A stretch of 64,000 nt of DNA from positions 3,495,616-3,559,615 of the forward strand of contig JACEVL010000150.1 in the NCBI GenBank assembly GCA_020284085.1. Direction: 5' to 3'. The position numbers and the translations under genes were made by a program. The notes below the pieces were generated by a model. That model was not told the DNA's origin and did not search any database. It was given only the letters and a program-made list of their open reading frames with translations. The stretch comes from Aporrectodea caliginosa (Eukaryota; Annelida; Clitellata; Crassiclitellata; Lumbricidae). This document shows, in pieces, positions 1-11,970 of the stretch; the first letter of the stretch is position 1, and each line of letters starts with the position of its first letter.

Positions 1-239
1 TGCGTAATATTCGCTACAATGTTCGTTACAAAAATTGCGAGAATGCATGTTCAGCCGGTGAGCCTGGCCTGATTTGAAGAAGCTTTTTATTAGATTGAAC
101 ATTCCACTTCCTGCCAGTGCAGCAATCGAAATCCATTTTAACTCTTCCGGTTTAACAATGCACCACAAACACCATCGATTGAATTACAAGCATTTTCAGA
201 ATTTACTCTTCTTGAAAGGAAATGAGTATATCGACTTAT

Positions 240-410
240 ATAGACACAGGACTAAGTACTTTTACTTTTTACTTAAAGGTATTATTTCGAAGAATACTTT
301 TTACTTTTACAAAAGTATAATTTGCGATGAATACTTTTACTTTGACTTAAGTACGAAAAGTCGTGATTACTTTTACTTTTACTTAAGTACATTTGGCCGA
401 TACTTTTAAC
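240..410. repeat. Degenerate TACTTTTACTT-type repeat
   Basis: Repeated ACTTTTACTTTT and TTACTTAAGTAC blocks with phased T-runs fill 240-405. A short ORF across it encodes only F/Y/K low-complexity sequence, so I read it as a dispersed non-coding repeat. Confidence 0.6.
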
Positions 411-435
411 AACACTGAATAATTATAATTATTAA

Positions 436-480
436 TCCATCGTGAATGGACATCGCAGGCACCTCATTAAAACGGTCCAA
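436..480 (+). repeat. 45-bp unit also found at 1780-1827
   Basis: GTGAATGGACATCGCAGGCA followed by CTCATTAAAACGGTCCAA is almost identical to 1780-1827. Both copies lie upstream of a CAT/CGT trinucleotide array. Confidence 0.7.
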
Positions 481-566
481 TAATAATCAAACTACCATTT
501 TATAGTTACTCGATTGCTCAGTTTGGGCTCTTATCATGGTTGAGGTCTCGAAATAAAATGGTATTG

Positions 567-1019
<453 letters not shown>

Positions 1020-1059
1020 TAAACTGTATTATATCTGTTGTGTAGGTCTGAAAAACGAC

Positions 1060-1365
1060 GAGCAGAAGGAAGAGCAAGATAAAAGGAGGAGGAGGAAGAA
1101 GTAAAAGGATGCGTAGGCAGGGGAGGAAGAAGAAGAGCAAAAGGAAGAAGAGAGTAGGAGGTGGAAGAAGAGAAAGAGGAGGAAGAGGATGAGGAGAAAG
1201 AAGAAGAAGAGGAAGAATAACAGGAAGAGGAGGAGGAAGTGAAGGAGGAAGAAGAATTTGAGGAGGAGGAAGAAGAACAGGAAAAGGAGGAATAAGAAAA
1301 TGAAGAACAGGAGGAGAGAGACAGGATGAGAAGTAGAAGGAGGAGAAAAAGGAAGGGGAGTTCCC
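1060..1365. repeat. Purine-strand GGAGGAAGAAG-rich tract
   Basis: About 300 bp of almost pure purine on the plus strand, with irregular AGGAGG/AAGAAG repeats. Such polypurine tracts can form triplex DNA. No gene is supported. Confidence 0.9.
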
Positions 1366-1779
1366 CTCTCTTCTACAAATCGTGCTACCTGGTGTCTGCT
1401 ACTAGTAAACACTAGTGCTCAGAGTACACAGCTTTCGCACTTGCTTGGCCCTGCATGTGGACGTCTGGACGCCCGGATTGGAAACGGACCAGACATCTTG
1501 TACATTGGGTGCAGCGCTGAATAAGCGAGACTAGACATTGGAGGCTCATTCGTTCATCGAATCGTTCATTTATTCATTCAGTTGCTCTATGATCTTCCAC
1601 GCAGACAGTGCACAGTGTTCAGTCTATAATCGCTAGACATCTTTCTATTCTGGCTGGTGTTTGAACCTGCGACCTCTGAGCTAGACATACATAGGCCTAC
1701 ATAGGTCTAGGCCTATAGCTTGGGTCGGATAAGTTGGACGCTGCAGGGTTCGGTGTCGTGTCCATTGCTGTGCTCAAGG

Positions 1780-1827
1780 AGTCCATGGTGAATGGACATC
1801 GCAGGCAACTCATTAAAACGGTCCAAC
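1780..1827 (+). repeat. Second copy of the 45-bp unit
   Basis: Matches 436-480 over GTGAATGGACATCGCAGGCA and ACTCATTAAAACGGTCCAA. The sequence around it (1700-2030) has no convincing coding potential. Confidence 0.7.
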
Positions 1828-2029
1828 AAAAGGGATGTGTATTTCCAAGTGAGATGTGGTGGGCATCTGGGTGCAGGGAATCTGTGTGTGAGGTTGGGAG
1901 GAATGAATTCACTCAATGCCCCTTTCAAATTCCGTTTGTCCAAGTCGTCGGCCCATCTGCATCGGGTGAAGTCAGATGAGCTGACGCGTGTTGAAGTAGG
2001 CTATGCTAATGTAATGCCATTTTCGTTGT

Positions 2030-2290
<261 letters not shown>

Positions 2291-3179
2291 TTTCTGACGT
2301 CAGCCATATTCCAGCAATGGGCTTGAATAGATAATCTCCATTCCTGTAAGTCATGTGTCATATCTTTCTGCCTTCTGTTCAGTTCAAGTCTTGTTGTGTT
2401 TTGCTTGTGTTGTCTTTCCAAGTTAATCCACGTGGATTTCCTTTGTATTTCTTTCTTTTGAAGGCTTTATGTAAGGAAGTTCACAGTTGAAGTTCAGAGA
2501 GTATTTTAAGGCAAGACACAATGTATTTGTATTTGTAGACTGTTTTTCTTCATATACTTGCTGCCAATCGCTTTCAATAAAGCAGCAGAGGCGTTACTTG
2601 TACATTCCCAGAGCGGGGTACCAAATAAAGGGTTATCCGTGTGGTCATATCGGTCATGCTCCCCAAACTCATGAGATGGAAGGGACCATGGTGGTTTGTT
2701 CCTCTGAATAGGCCTATGCCAAAGAATACATGCCTCTTGTATTGGTTCTCCAACATCACATGGAGAGGTGGTACATCTCCCGTGAATGCATGTTGAACAC
2801 ACCTAATTCATAATCTACATCGAATATGGAGTTTACTGTGCTAATACATTTCGATTCAGTTCTTTGGCAATGCAGAAACGCCTATAGCCAATCCTTAACA
2901 TGACTCCGGTGCATGGCACTGAGCCAACATGAATGTTGTAAATTTTCTCTCCAACAGTGTATTTCAAGTTAGACTTTCCCACTGTTAAACAATATTGCAT
3001 CATTATTTTACCGATATTGTGTTTCCTTTATTACAGTCTTGTATAATTATCTTTTGTAAAGTGTGGGATTGAGGTCTCGCACTAGGCCTAATAGGGATCA
3101 GATTATACTTACTTATTCGATTACATCTATAGCCTCATCAGTAATCCCCAGAATCTGCCTGCTCCCCGTGCCATTACCC

Positions 3180-3480
3180 CTTCTCCCGTCCAGGAAATCC
3201 TCTCACAAAGGCGCAATGCATTTCGGGTAATGACGTGCGGCGCGGACATTGACTTCCGATAAATCAGAACGGCTCTAGTCGTGTGATTCCGGCGTGGCTC
3301 GGTCCGCGCATACAGGCGTAATTGATTCCTGGGCGTTCAGTAGAGTTCGATCGCTGTGTAGTTCGATTTGCCCCTCAAACGCTCAAGGCGGCCCGGGCTA
3401 ACTAGGAGGGTCCTCCCGATAGGCAACATTGACGTCACCCGTGATGATGACGTCGGTAACGGGTCATGAACTACGTACTG
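3180..3480. promoter_or_regulatory. CpG-rich, CRE-containing stretch (possible promoter)
   Basis: Locally raised GC and CpG, with TTGACGTCACCC and a nearby GATGACGTCGG around 3430-3455. It is the only CpG-dense stretch in the first 8 kb. No exon could be placed beside it, so the regulatory reading is inference. Confidence 0.25.
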
Positions 3481-3497
3481 CATTGTATGCAGAGAAA

Positions 3498-3768
3498 CAG
3501 GGCCGGATTAAGACTTTCGGGGGCCCTAACCCCAAAGCCATGCATAAATATGTGTCTTTGAGAACAAAGTTCGATCCGTACAAAAGCGATTTTTTTCTAA
3601 TGAAATAATATTATTGGCTAAAATTATTACACAAGCATTTACCATTGTCATTTTGTCAATTAGGACCTTGGTATAATATGATTTTATATTTCCTGATAGT
3701 TAGGGGCCCTCAAAACGTTGTGGGGCCCAAGCCATGGCTTATTTGGCTTATACGTTAATCCGGCCCTG
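3498..3768. mobile_element. hAT-type miniature element, 271 bp
   Basis: The ends are inverted copies of CAGGGCCGGATTAA. A perfect 8-bp duplication CAGAGAAA lies at 3490-3497 and 3769-3776. Subterminal GGGGCCC motifs also mirror each other. An 8-bp target duplication with CAGGG termini fits hAT; there is no coding capacity, so it is non-autonomous. Confidence 0.9.
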
Positions 3769-3965
3769 CAGAGAAAGACGTTGGCGGGGTTTTGTTAAGA
3801 GCAGAAATGTTGAGGACCAGCCTGAGTTAGTTAGTGACCAAGAAGTTAGGCGTTCATTTTCTATCGTCAAAATTTGAGATGATGTTTCAGCTTGTTTCAG
3901 TTTGGGCAAACTTATAGTATGGTGGGCTGAAGGATTATACAGTGTATGTATGTACATGTATGTAT

Positions 3966-4175
3966 GAGCACTTGTTATAGCGCCCCTGCAAGATTTTTAC
4001 TCAGAGGCGCTCCCGACTACAGCGCGGACACTGAATCGGAGTTTCACGCCGAAGCGCATGAGCAATTGCGAGTGAAGGATTTGCCCAGGGTCCCTACGCG
4101 GCGGCTTGAGGTGGATTCGAACCCGCAACCCTCCGGCTGCAAGGCACCGAACATACCTCTACACCACCGCGCCCC
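3966..4175 (-). mobile_element. tRNA-derived SINE-1, minus strand
   Basis: Read on the minus strand it begins GCGCGGTGGTGTAGAGGTA (A-box-like) and has GGGTTCGAATCC (B-box) about 40 nt later. Its 3' end is GAGCGCCTCTGAGTA then GGGGCGCTATA. Other copies lie at 36661-36872 and 38275-38486. The 3' end matches the resident LINE-1 3' end. Confidence 0.85.
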
Positions 4176-4561
4176 AAGCGGGCATGCTGTGCGAACGCCG
4201 GACGGTACCAGGTTTTCTAATGACGTCACTAACCCTGACCCTTAATGACCCTCACGATTCGTAACCTGACCCTAACCGGCACTCAGACCGCCAGTTAACT
4301 TACGCAGTATATCATTCAGATCCCGGTACTATAAACTTGCCTCAGTTTGCATTATTTTGACCTTAATATCTTACGTTTGGTCTTATATGCATATCTACTT
4401 GCAGATAGACCTTTCGATAGTCTTGAATGTTTCGCGCCCTGCACGGCCTTACAGAAAATAGGACAACGCTTTCGAAAATCGAGGTTCCGATATCGAAGAA
4501 TGCACATAATTATTATAGCATACAAATTCGCAATATTAAATTAAAAGGAAACGTAAATATT

Positions 4562-5046
4562 AGGGCTGCGAAAGTTAACGATTAATTAATCGATTAATCA
4601 TTAATTAACTTTAACGATTAAATTTATTTTAACGATTAATCGAAGACCGCTTGTTATATATTGCTTAAGTTGCCCTGGTATTATAGCCCTTGTGATTGAT
4701 AAATCCAATACTGTCAGCAAAACACGTAGCTCACTAGGCTATAGAGCCTAGCAGTGTTACTCAGCCTGTGTTAGCATGCTGGTTTGTTCACGTAATTGGT
4801 TGAGGGAAAACTTTGGAACTGAAAAACTTAAATTAAACAAGACCACTAATATGAAAAAAATAACTACTTAAGTAACAACTAACTAGCAGTAAATATTAAT
4901 AATACTATTAAAAGATAAACAATGAATAATGCTAATTTTGTATTTGCCACTACTTATTTGGAAATACATTTAATTACACTTAACTACTAATTAATCGTTA
5001 ATTCTTAAATAGTTAACTATTAAACATTTTAATCGCTAACATCCCT
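4562..5046. mobile_element. AT-rich TIR element with GATTAAT cores
   Basis: The left end GGGCTGCGAAAGTTAACGAT and the inverted right end GGGATGTTAGCGATT flank about 480 bp dominated by TTAACGATTAATCG palindromes. This resembles non-autonomous hAT elements. No clean target duplication is visible, so the class is tentative. Confidence 0.5.
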
Positions 5047-5134
5047 CGTTTAATATATATTAACAAGTGATACTTAGCAACTTCTTTTTAAAGAACTGCA
5101 ACAAGTCGGCAAATTCTGTTACATAGGACGTATT

Positions 5135-5388
5135 GGGGCCCGATAGCGTATTGGATAACACACTGGCATAGAGAGCGAGAGGTACTGAGTTCTAGTCCCG
5201 TAGGGCGGACATGCTTTGTAGGCTGCTATTAGCGACGTGTATTGCAGGCTGTCTGTTCTGTTAGTAGTTAAGATTTATGTCTTCTGTCATTTGTGTTATT
5301 GTGAATTGTTTCAATTGCATAATAGTACACTGTAACCGGTTGCGGTTTGTCAACCGGATTGTTTCAATAAACGAAAATATTATTATGA
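5135..5388 (+). mobile_element. SINE-4 (tRNA-Arg-like head), plus strand
   Basis: Head CCCGATAGCGTATTGGATAA (A-box region) with GAGTTCTAGTCCCG (degenerate B-box), then a body with GGCTGCTATTAGCG and CTGTCTGTTCTGTTAG. It ends in CAACCGGATTGTTTCAATAA. Sister copies lie at 22645, 25436(-), 57664 and 59822(-). Confidence 0.85.
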
Positions 5389-5473
5389 TGATAACAGATG
5401 ATGCAAGGGTCATGTGGAAATAAAGAAAACAATAGCTATGAGGAAAGATGCCTTCCATTAAAGAAAGGAATTA

Positions 5474-5945
5474 ATGAGAGAACAGCTAAATAAGAATATG
5501 AAAAAACAAATGACCAAGTCTATGATACTGGCTGTGGTGTTATACGGATGGGAAACATGGACCATGAGGAAGGAAGACATCAAAAGATTGGAGATGTGGA
5601 TATGGCGAAGGATGGAGAGAGTCAGCTGGATGGAGCGCATGCAGGACAAATTAAGAGATAGGCTACTTCAAATGGTGGAAGAAAAAAGATCCCTGATAGG
5701 AATAATCAGAAGCCGACAGAGAAAATGATTTATGAGGGGAGACTGCCTTCTAAGAACTATAATTGAGGGAAGAATGGAGGGAAGAGACAATGGGAAGACC
5801 GAGAAAGATGTTATTGGACTGGATGATGAAGAAGGGTTACAGCCGGAAAACGTGACGAATGGCGACATTGGACAACGAACCTGCCTAGGAAGGCAGAGAA
5901 CCAAAAGAAGAAGAATTTCTTTCAACATCTGCGACCACTTCTCTA
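5474..5945 (+). pseudogene. LINE C-terminal relic (RTE/BovB-like style)
   Basis: One frame reads ...AVVLYGWETWTMRKEDIKRL..., the conserved LYGxETWT region after the reverse transcriptase palm in several LINEs. It continues in another frame after about 5730, so it is frameshifted. It is a short 5'-truncated relic, not a host gene. Confidence 0.65.
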
Positions 5946-5949
5946 TGTA

Positions 5950-7310
5950 AGGCCAGGATTACGTGGCCCTGTTGGCCCCATTCTAATTGGCAATATAAAG
6001 TATATATATATATAATATATATGTATTTATATAGCGTCTTTTATTGCCTCTCAAAAGCACTTTTACCTTTTAGTTCTACTTTTGCTTCTAGTTAAATTTG
6101 ATTCGGAAAGTTTCTGGGAACTTGTGAGCTCCTTGCCTCTGTCTTTTCCTTCCCCAGCAAGACTAGTCTGAGTGGTCTAGTCCTGCCACACTCTTCCCAA
6201 AGTTGAACCCAAACTCCTCAACAAAATGAGACGGGATTCGACTACAAAAGAGTCGTGCGCATGTAGCGGAATGTGCAAAGTAACAGACTGTGGGTTTCAC
6301 TTTACATTGTAACTGTAATTGTATAAAAGACAGTTCTTAATAAGTATAGATCAGGGAGCTAGTAATTAGCAGTGTTTGGCTTGGCTTGTAAAGTACAGGT
6401 CTATCGAAACAATTCCCAGATAAACTGCAGAAAGATGGTGCTTGCGTTTTCGATTTATGGTGGAACTGTGTCTAGTATCTCTTTAACGAAGATTATTAGC
6501 GTCGCCCTCCTCCTTTATCCAAGTTTTGGACTGGCACCAACCAAGTAGACCTACGGCAATGGCGGCTTTCCATGGAGGCGCTAATTGGAAGTTGATGGCC
6601 TAAAAAATTCCGCTCAGCTCTACAATTTGATATTAATGTTGATATCACACGATACTATCTAGCTTTTCTATGTACACCTACAGCGTTATATCTGTTGTTA
6701 ACACAATAAACGAATATATTATGATGATGGTTCAAACCCGGATGACCGAGAATAAACAAACTGAAGTGTTAGCTGCTTGGCTAACGTGCTCTCTGTGAAT
6801 TTCATTACTAGGCCTTATATATGTACATCATACAAGAAAACCGGTTAATAAATTCCAACAGTTTAATCAATTTTAGGCTTTCAGTGAAAACCTCAGTTGT
6901 TCGTCGATTTGCATACAATGCACGTAATACAGAAGATAATCTTAACTGAAACGCTAAGAGTTAAACTAAATTTAAGAAAGAAGATCTCAAGACAGCAGAA
7001 AAAGTAAGCATATCAAGATCAAACGATCAAACTATATAGGCCTACCTGTAGGAACTAATTATTAGCGATATTGATGTTCACACAGTCAAAACAATGCGAC
7101 TAAACAGTTGGCCTATATTCGGTCTGGCAGATACTAAATTGAAAGCTAAAGAAATATACTTGTTAAGTAACATTGAAGTTAAAGACTCACATTTAAAACA
7201 AGTCTTTGCTTCTCTAACGAAATTCTTATTATATATATAGGTCTATGTAACTATACAATTCATATAGCACATTTTAGAAATACAAGGCGATACATGAATA
7301 TTGGCATGCA
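5950..7310. other. Non-coding stretch with repeat ends
   Basis: No gene recognised. A TTTATATAGCG LINE-1-type 3' remnant lies at 6029-6040. A TATAAAAG string at 6322-6329 could be a core promoter or LTR TATA box, but no transcript unit supports it. A family-A repeat copy lies at 6470-6548. Confidence 0.4.
6470..6548 (+). repeat. Family-A dispersed repeat
   Basis: TTTAACGA... then TTAGCGTCGCCCTCCTCC, TTTATCCA and GACTGGCACC. About twelve full or partial copies of this ~75-bp unit occur in the window (for example 41628, 51898, 52205, and minus copies 37735 and 60590). Confidence 0.75.
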
Positions 7311-7319
7311 CACACATAC

Positions 7320-7326
7320 ACACACA

Positions 7327-7362
<36 letters not shown>
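7320..7362. repeat. (TA)n tract with CA-rich flanks
   Basis: A TA dinucleotide run with CACACATACA on its left. The I/Y/C-rich ORFs over it are artefacts. A further LINE-1-tail remnant TTTATATAGCGCC lies at about 7480-7492. Confidence 0.85.
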
Positions 7363-7367
<5 letters not shown>

Positions 7368-7685
7368 CATAAACACTTGGACATTTACACGGATATATGA
7401 ATATGCAAATGCATATATAGATCTGTGTGTGTAATTCCAAGTCTTTATGTGCATAAATATATGTATATATATCTGAGTGTTTATATAGCGCCTTTTATAA
7501 ACATGACCATGACCACAGTCATGCAACGACAGGACATAAACTTATAGTGTAGATAGATTGCGATATGTGATTGGAGGCGCGTAGAGAAAGATCCATTAGC
7601 TGGAGTGTATGCAGAACAGGAGGAATTATTCATCCCAATGTTCAGATTGATCTGCAAGCAAACAGTTTAAAACTCAACACGCTAG

Positions 7686-7890
7686 TTTGCACTCATTAAC
7701 TCATTAACTCATTTAACTCATTTAACTCATTAACTCATTTAGCTCATTAACTCAATTTAACTCATTAACTCATTTACACTCGTTAACTCATTTAACTCAT
7801 TAACTCATTTACACTCGTTAACTCATTTAACTCATTAACTCATTTAACTCATTAACTCAATTGACTCATTAACTCATTTACACTCCTCAG
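7686..7890. repeat. ACTCATTAACTCATTT minisatellite
   Basis: About 12 head-to-tail degenerate units built from ACTCATT, TAACTCATTT and ACTCGTT. Units touch with no unique spacers, so this is not CRISPR-like. Confidence 0.9.
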
Positions 7891-8401
7891 ATGCCTGATC
7901 CCGAGGGAATATACGGCCGAGGCAGGAACATATACGACAGGACATCTTATTAATTAAACAATACATTTCTTCTCCCATAGAAAGCGTAGGCCTATACTCA
8001 GCTATCAAGATATCCTCCTCTTATCTTGAGCGTCGTTCTAACGTAACATTCCTAAAACGGAAAACATTTAATCGATCGCTTTCAGGAGCAGCATGACTTA
8101 TCTGATTTTCCGAATAGGATCGTAACGTGTCTTGCATAGCGGAACATGAGCAAAGTTCAAACTGGCTGAAATCATTGACCGGGTTTCTTGGTACGCACAG
8201 TCGAAAACAACACAAAGAACGACTAAAGTCCGAGGTATTCTGGTCACCGTGCAGGAGTTTTGTTCCTATTAAAAAGTACTGTTTAAAAATCGTTAGGCAT
8301 TAGTAATGTAATAATGCACGCGTTTAAGGCATTGCATTTAATTCACATTTATATTTCTTTTTTTTAAAACTATTGCATTGTAGCGTATTGCCTTTTCTTG
8401 G

Positions 8402-8407
8402 TTTATT
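8402..8407 (-). terminator. Candidate poly(A) signal of the Kv gene
   Basis: AATAAA on the minus strand about 200 nt beyond the channel stop codon. It is the nearest canonical hexamer in the expected 3' UTR. Confidence 0.4.
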
Positions 8408-8603
8408 CTATACATTTACAAATTTTACACTACCGCATTATAGGTAATAGCCTTATGCTGCATTTCATCGCAGCTCGCCTCAATGGATCTACGTCGCATC
8501 GTATTCAAATTGCATGCAGGTCTATTTCATTGTGGATCATTTGGTATCGTATTGAAAATTCCGCCTAATTTGCTGTGATGCATGTGGTAAGTCATCCGAT
8601 CCG

Positions 8604-10202
8604 TCAGATGTGCCTGCCTCGTCCTGTTTTATGCGAATAGAACCGATTGAAGTGACCTGTTATGATCGGCACAGGAATGGCCAGGGTGAGGACGCCCGTT
8701 ATGGCACACGCAGCCCCAATGAGACGCCCGGTCACCCCCTTCGGGACCTTGTCTCCGTACCCCACCGTTGTCATGGTGATTATGGCCCACCAGAATGCGT
8801 CGGGGATGCTCTTCATCTGCGAATCGTCGTTGCCCAGCTCAGCGTAATAGATGGCGCTCGAGAAGACGAGAAGCGATACGAAGAGGGCCACGAGGAACAG
8901 GCCGAGACCTTCGAGGCTGGCCTTGAAGGTCAACAGCAGGACCTGGAGTCCCACAGAGTGCTTCGTCAGCTTGAAGACTCGGATCAGTCGGATGACGCGG
9001 AGGAAAGACAATGAAGCGCTGGACTTGGCGCTGGCACAGCTCATCGTCGAAAGGACGTTGAAGAACGTCACGTAGTAAGGAATGACGGCAGTTACGTCGA
9101 CTATGTTCTTGAAGTCCTTCCAGAAGTCCAGCTTGCTCGGGCAGGCGATGAACCGCGCTATCGCCTCGATGGTGAACCAGGCGGTGCAGCTCGTTTCGAT
9201 GACGAAGAACGGATCCAGAAAGTTCGGGGTTTCGTCGCCGACGCAGTGAGACTTTGCAAACGTCGGAAGCGTCTCGACACAGAAGAGTATGATGGACACA
9301 ACGGTCATAATGACGGACAGAATGGCCACCACAAAGGCCGCCCGCGACGTCTCAGGGTACTCGAACAACTGCCAGATCCTCATCAGTACGTAGTTGTTCG
9401 GCATCGGTGCGTACTCGACGACGTGTCCCTCCGACCGCTTGTATTCCTCCACCGCCTCCTCTTCCAGTTCGTAGAAGAGGATTTCGTCGAGGAAGACATC
9501 GCTCGGGACGTGGTACGGCCGGCGCAGTCGACCACCGTGCTGGTAGTAGTCGAAGATCGCCTCGAAACTCGGTCGGTGACGGTCGAAGAAGAGCTCTCGC
9601 CGCCCCCGGTCGTAGTAGGCGTACCTTCGCACGCGGTTCCCGAGTAGGGTGCTCGGATGCCGATCGAGTACGCCGATACGTGTTTCGTAGTATTGCCCGC
9701 TGACGTTGATCCGAAGTCTGGCACAACCGGAAACTCGACAGTCGTGAGGGACCTGTTGGTCGCGGGATTTCTTCAGGACTCGCATGCCCGGAAGCGGTGA
9801 GATCGATTTGAGATCGGTCGTAAGGATGACGTCGAGGTTGGTCTTCTGAGGAATGGGAGATGTGACGACGGATGAAATGCTTCCTACTTCGTCTGGATCG
9901 TTCAGCTCCTCGCTGCCGCATACGGCGGAGATACTGACGTCCGAAAGGTCGCTTGATTTGCTCGACATCGAGTCAGACGGTCGGATGAGGTTCAGAGAGG
10001 TGGATCGTACGGAGGTGGTACGCGCAGCTCGGGTTCCGCGAAACAGACGGCAGGGTGGCATACCGTTCCCGTTCAGGTATGTGATGACGTTATTCTTGAC
10101 GACCAGAAGGTACGTGTCCTCCTTTGTAGGCGACTGTCCAGCTTCCTCTGACCTTAGGTGGCGCTCCGACAAAGTGCGGGCTAGCGTCGATCTCAGATAC
10201 AT
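8604..10202 (-). CDS. Voltage-gated K+ channel subunit, Shaker/Kv1-like
   Basis: Pore-forming subunit of a plasma-membrane voltage-gated K+ channel; four subunits make one channel. The 532-residue ORF appears intronless. It starts at the first ATG after an in-frame TAG, with context GCCATG. Residues 1-160 are Ser-rich and probably disordered. 162-258 is the T1 tetramerisation domain (INVSG, LFFDRHRPSF, GGRLRRP). S1 is about 289-309, S2 330-350, S3 363-384, S4 398-415, S5 431-454. The selectivity filter TVGYGD is at 479-484 and the PVP gate hinge at 510-512. Charge-transfer-centre residues F343, E346 and D369 are kept. S4 reads LRVIRLIRVFKLTKH, whereas Kv1 channels carry an extra R-I-F triplet after RVF, so one positive residue is missing. 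Only 20 residues follow PVP, so the usual long Kv1 C-tail is absent. Kv1 is the best family by T1 and pore sequence, though S4-S5 also has Kv3-like touches. Confidence 0.93.
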   Translation of the reverse strand: MYLRSTLARTLSERHLRSEEAGQSPTKEDTYLLVVKNNVITYLNGNGMPPCRLFRGTRAARTTSVRSTSLNLIRPSDSMSSKSSDLSDVSISAVCGSEELNDPDEVGSISSVVTSPIPQKTNLDVILTTDLKSISPLPGMRVLKKSRDQQVPHDCRVSGCARLRINVSGQYYETRIGVLDRHPSTLLGNRVRRYAYYDRGRRELFFDRHRPSFEAIFDYYQHGGRLRRPYHVPSDVFLDEILFYELEEEAVEEYKRSEGHVVEYAPMPNNYVLMRIWQLFEYPETSRAAFVVAILSVIMTVVSIILFCVETLPTFAKSHCVGDETPNFLDPFFVIETSCTAWFTIEAIARFIACPSKLDFWKDFKNIVDVTAVIPYYVTFFNVLSTMSCASAKSSASLSFLRVIRLIRVFKLTKHSVGLQVLLLTFKASLEGLGLFLVALFVSLLVFSSAIYYAELGNDDSQMKSIPDAFWWAIITMTTVGYGDKVPKGVTGRLIGAACAITGVLTLAIPVPIITGHFNRFYSHKTGRGRHI

Positions 10203-11770
10203 GGCGCCGTGCCTAACAGGTGGCTAATACGTCGGGGGGAAATGACGTTACAGTTCGCGTCAAAATTACCGCAGTAATTCCTATGACACGGGTGGTGGGA
10301 CAGGCGTCATCTCTGACATGACTAAACTCCAAGCATCTGTAATGTATTGTAACCAAATGTCATCTCTTTTGGAAAAAATATTCCAAACTTTTGTAATGTA
10401 GCCAAGCACTGCATGTATTGCTGGAAACCAGAAAGATATTTTGCCTACCCGAAGATTGCAGAAGCATTGCATGCGACGGTAGAAAGCATTTCACTTCTTC
10501 GTTACAACGACGATGAAACAGAAGTTCAGACTTTTTGTCATTTGACCATTTACCTAACTGTAAAACACTTCAACGTACTCAATATATGCCACACTATACG
10601 AGTAGAAGTACTTTGGCAGAGGTCACCAAAGAACAGGATTCGTCCAGTAGGCCTACCTCAATCCAGTGTTCCAGAAAAGCATCTCTAATTCCAATTCTTT
10701 AATTGTAAAGCATCGCAATCTGCAGAGAATTCATAGCACGAAAGTCTATTAACAGAGATGAAGTCTTCTAAATGCATAAATATTATTTCAAATTTATAAC
10801 AAGATTTTCTGAACCGAAAACACTATAGCCAACATCCGCGATAAATAAACTATTATTATTGGCACGATGGATATCGCCAATGTCGATATTGTTTACGGCT
10901 TACAATTTTTTATGAGCCGAAACGTATTCACAAATTCTAACTTAATGATGACTCCTAAAGTGAAAGCGTATGCCTAAGATTGTGGCTGGTGTTGAAGGAA
11001 TCCTCAAAACAAATATTTCAGTCGTGACTTCCGTCGAAATCCAGTCGATCAGCAGACGGCTCTTTACTTCCGGTCCTGCTGCGAGCAATGCAAATTCAAA
11101 CGCTCGAAACTGTCGTAGTCATTATACTACGAACATCTTACAGGAGTCACCTTTGAATGCGACGGTCTCCACAACTTCAGTTTGACGTTGAAGCTATGGA
11201 GCTACACTAAGTCTTAACAGTTCCAAAGGGTCTCTGAGTATGGTGACGACGTGCAATACACCGCACCCTGTTGAGAGTGAACGTCGTCATTTTGCGCTAC
11301 AACTATAGGCAATTACTATCCACGAATATTTTCAACAACAGGAGTGTCGCGTTTATCTACTCTTGAAGACAGCGAACGAATCTACTGCACCAAGTTGATG
11401 TCTCTAGACATTTCAGCAGAGTATACTAAAAAATACATCGTATTCATCCCCGGCTGTAAAACGACAACATCTTTTTGCCAGCAACTATTACCAGGCAGTC
11501 GTCGTCCGTCTGCGTTTCAACGGGGACTACACGTTGACTAGAAGTCGCAAAGGCCTGCTTCACGGTGCAATATATAAACAGTTTAAATGCGCTTACTCTT
11601 ATCGAGGGTCGACCTAGATCTGCATAAGAAACTTTCGTCGAAAACATCATTATTAATCTGGCTTTTCGGACAACGGAGTATTTTCGCAGTACTCAAGTAC
11701 GCAACTCGGCACAGCCAAAAATGGCCCATACAGACGTCTACGAATTGGTCAATATGCATAATTGGCTTGC
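10203..11770. other. Upstream region of the Kv gene, no gene seen
   Basis: About 1.5 kb of ordinary-composition DNA 5' of the minus-strand channel gene. ORFs here are short with no recognisable motifs. It should hold the channel promoter or 5' UTR exons, but no TATA box or initiator can be assigned with confidence. Confidence 0.4.
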
Positions 11771-11784
11771 GGTGATCTTGCCAG

Positions 11785-11970
11785 CATCACTGGACGCGCC
11801 CGCCTAGTGCCCGGGCGCCGCAGATTCAGCGGCTGGCGGGTGCGAGTATGGGTGAGGAGGGAGGCAGGGAGAAGGCGTCCCGCATCGATGAGCGCCGATT
11901 CCACGGCTGCGGACGCAGAGACGAGACCGAACCATCGTATCACGTGACGCCGACGCGGGCACTTGTGGAT
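11785..11970. promoter_or_regulatory. GC/CpG-rich island with E-box
   Basis: A sharp GC-rich block (CGCCCGCC, GCCCGGGCGCCG, GACGCCGACGCGGGC) in AT-rich surroundings, with a TCACGTGA palindrome at about 11940. It lies 1.6-1.8 kb upstream of the Kv start on the same transcriptional side, so it could be its promoter or a 5' UTR exon; this is inference. Confidence 0.3.

Noticed and set aside
5732..5950. Independent 72-aa gene
   Set aside because: It is the frameshifted continuation of the LINE C-terminal relic beginning at 5474.
6322..6329. TATAAAAG as a promoter
   Set aside because: No transcript unit, exon or LTR boundary could be tied to it; kept only as a remark.
7686..7890. CRISPR-like array
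   Set aside because: Units abut directly with no unique spacers, and the genome is animal; it is a minisatellite.
9246..9921. Several 98-189 aa ORFs overlapping the Kv gene on both strands
   Set aside because: Shadow frames of the GC-rich Kv coding region, Arg/Ser-rich and without domains.
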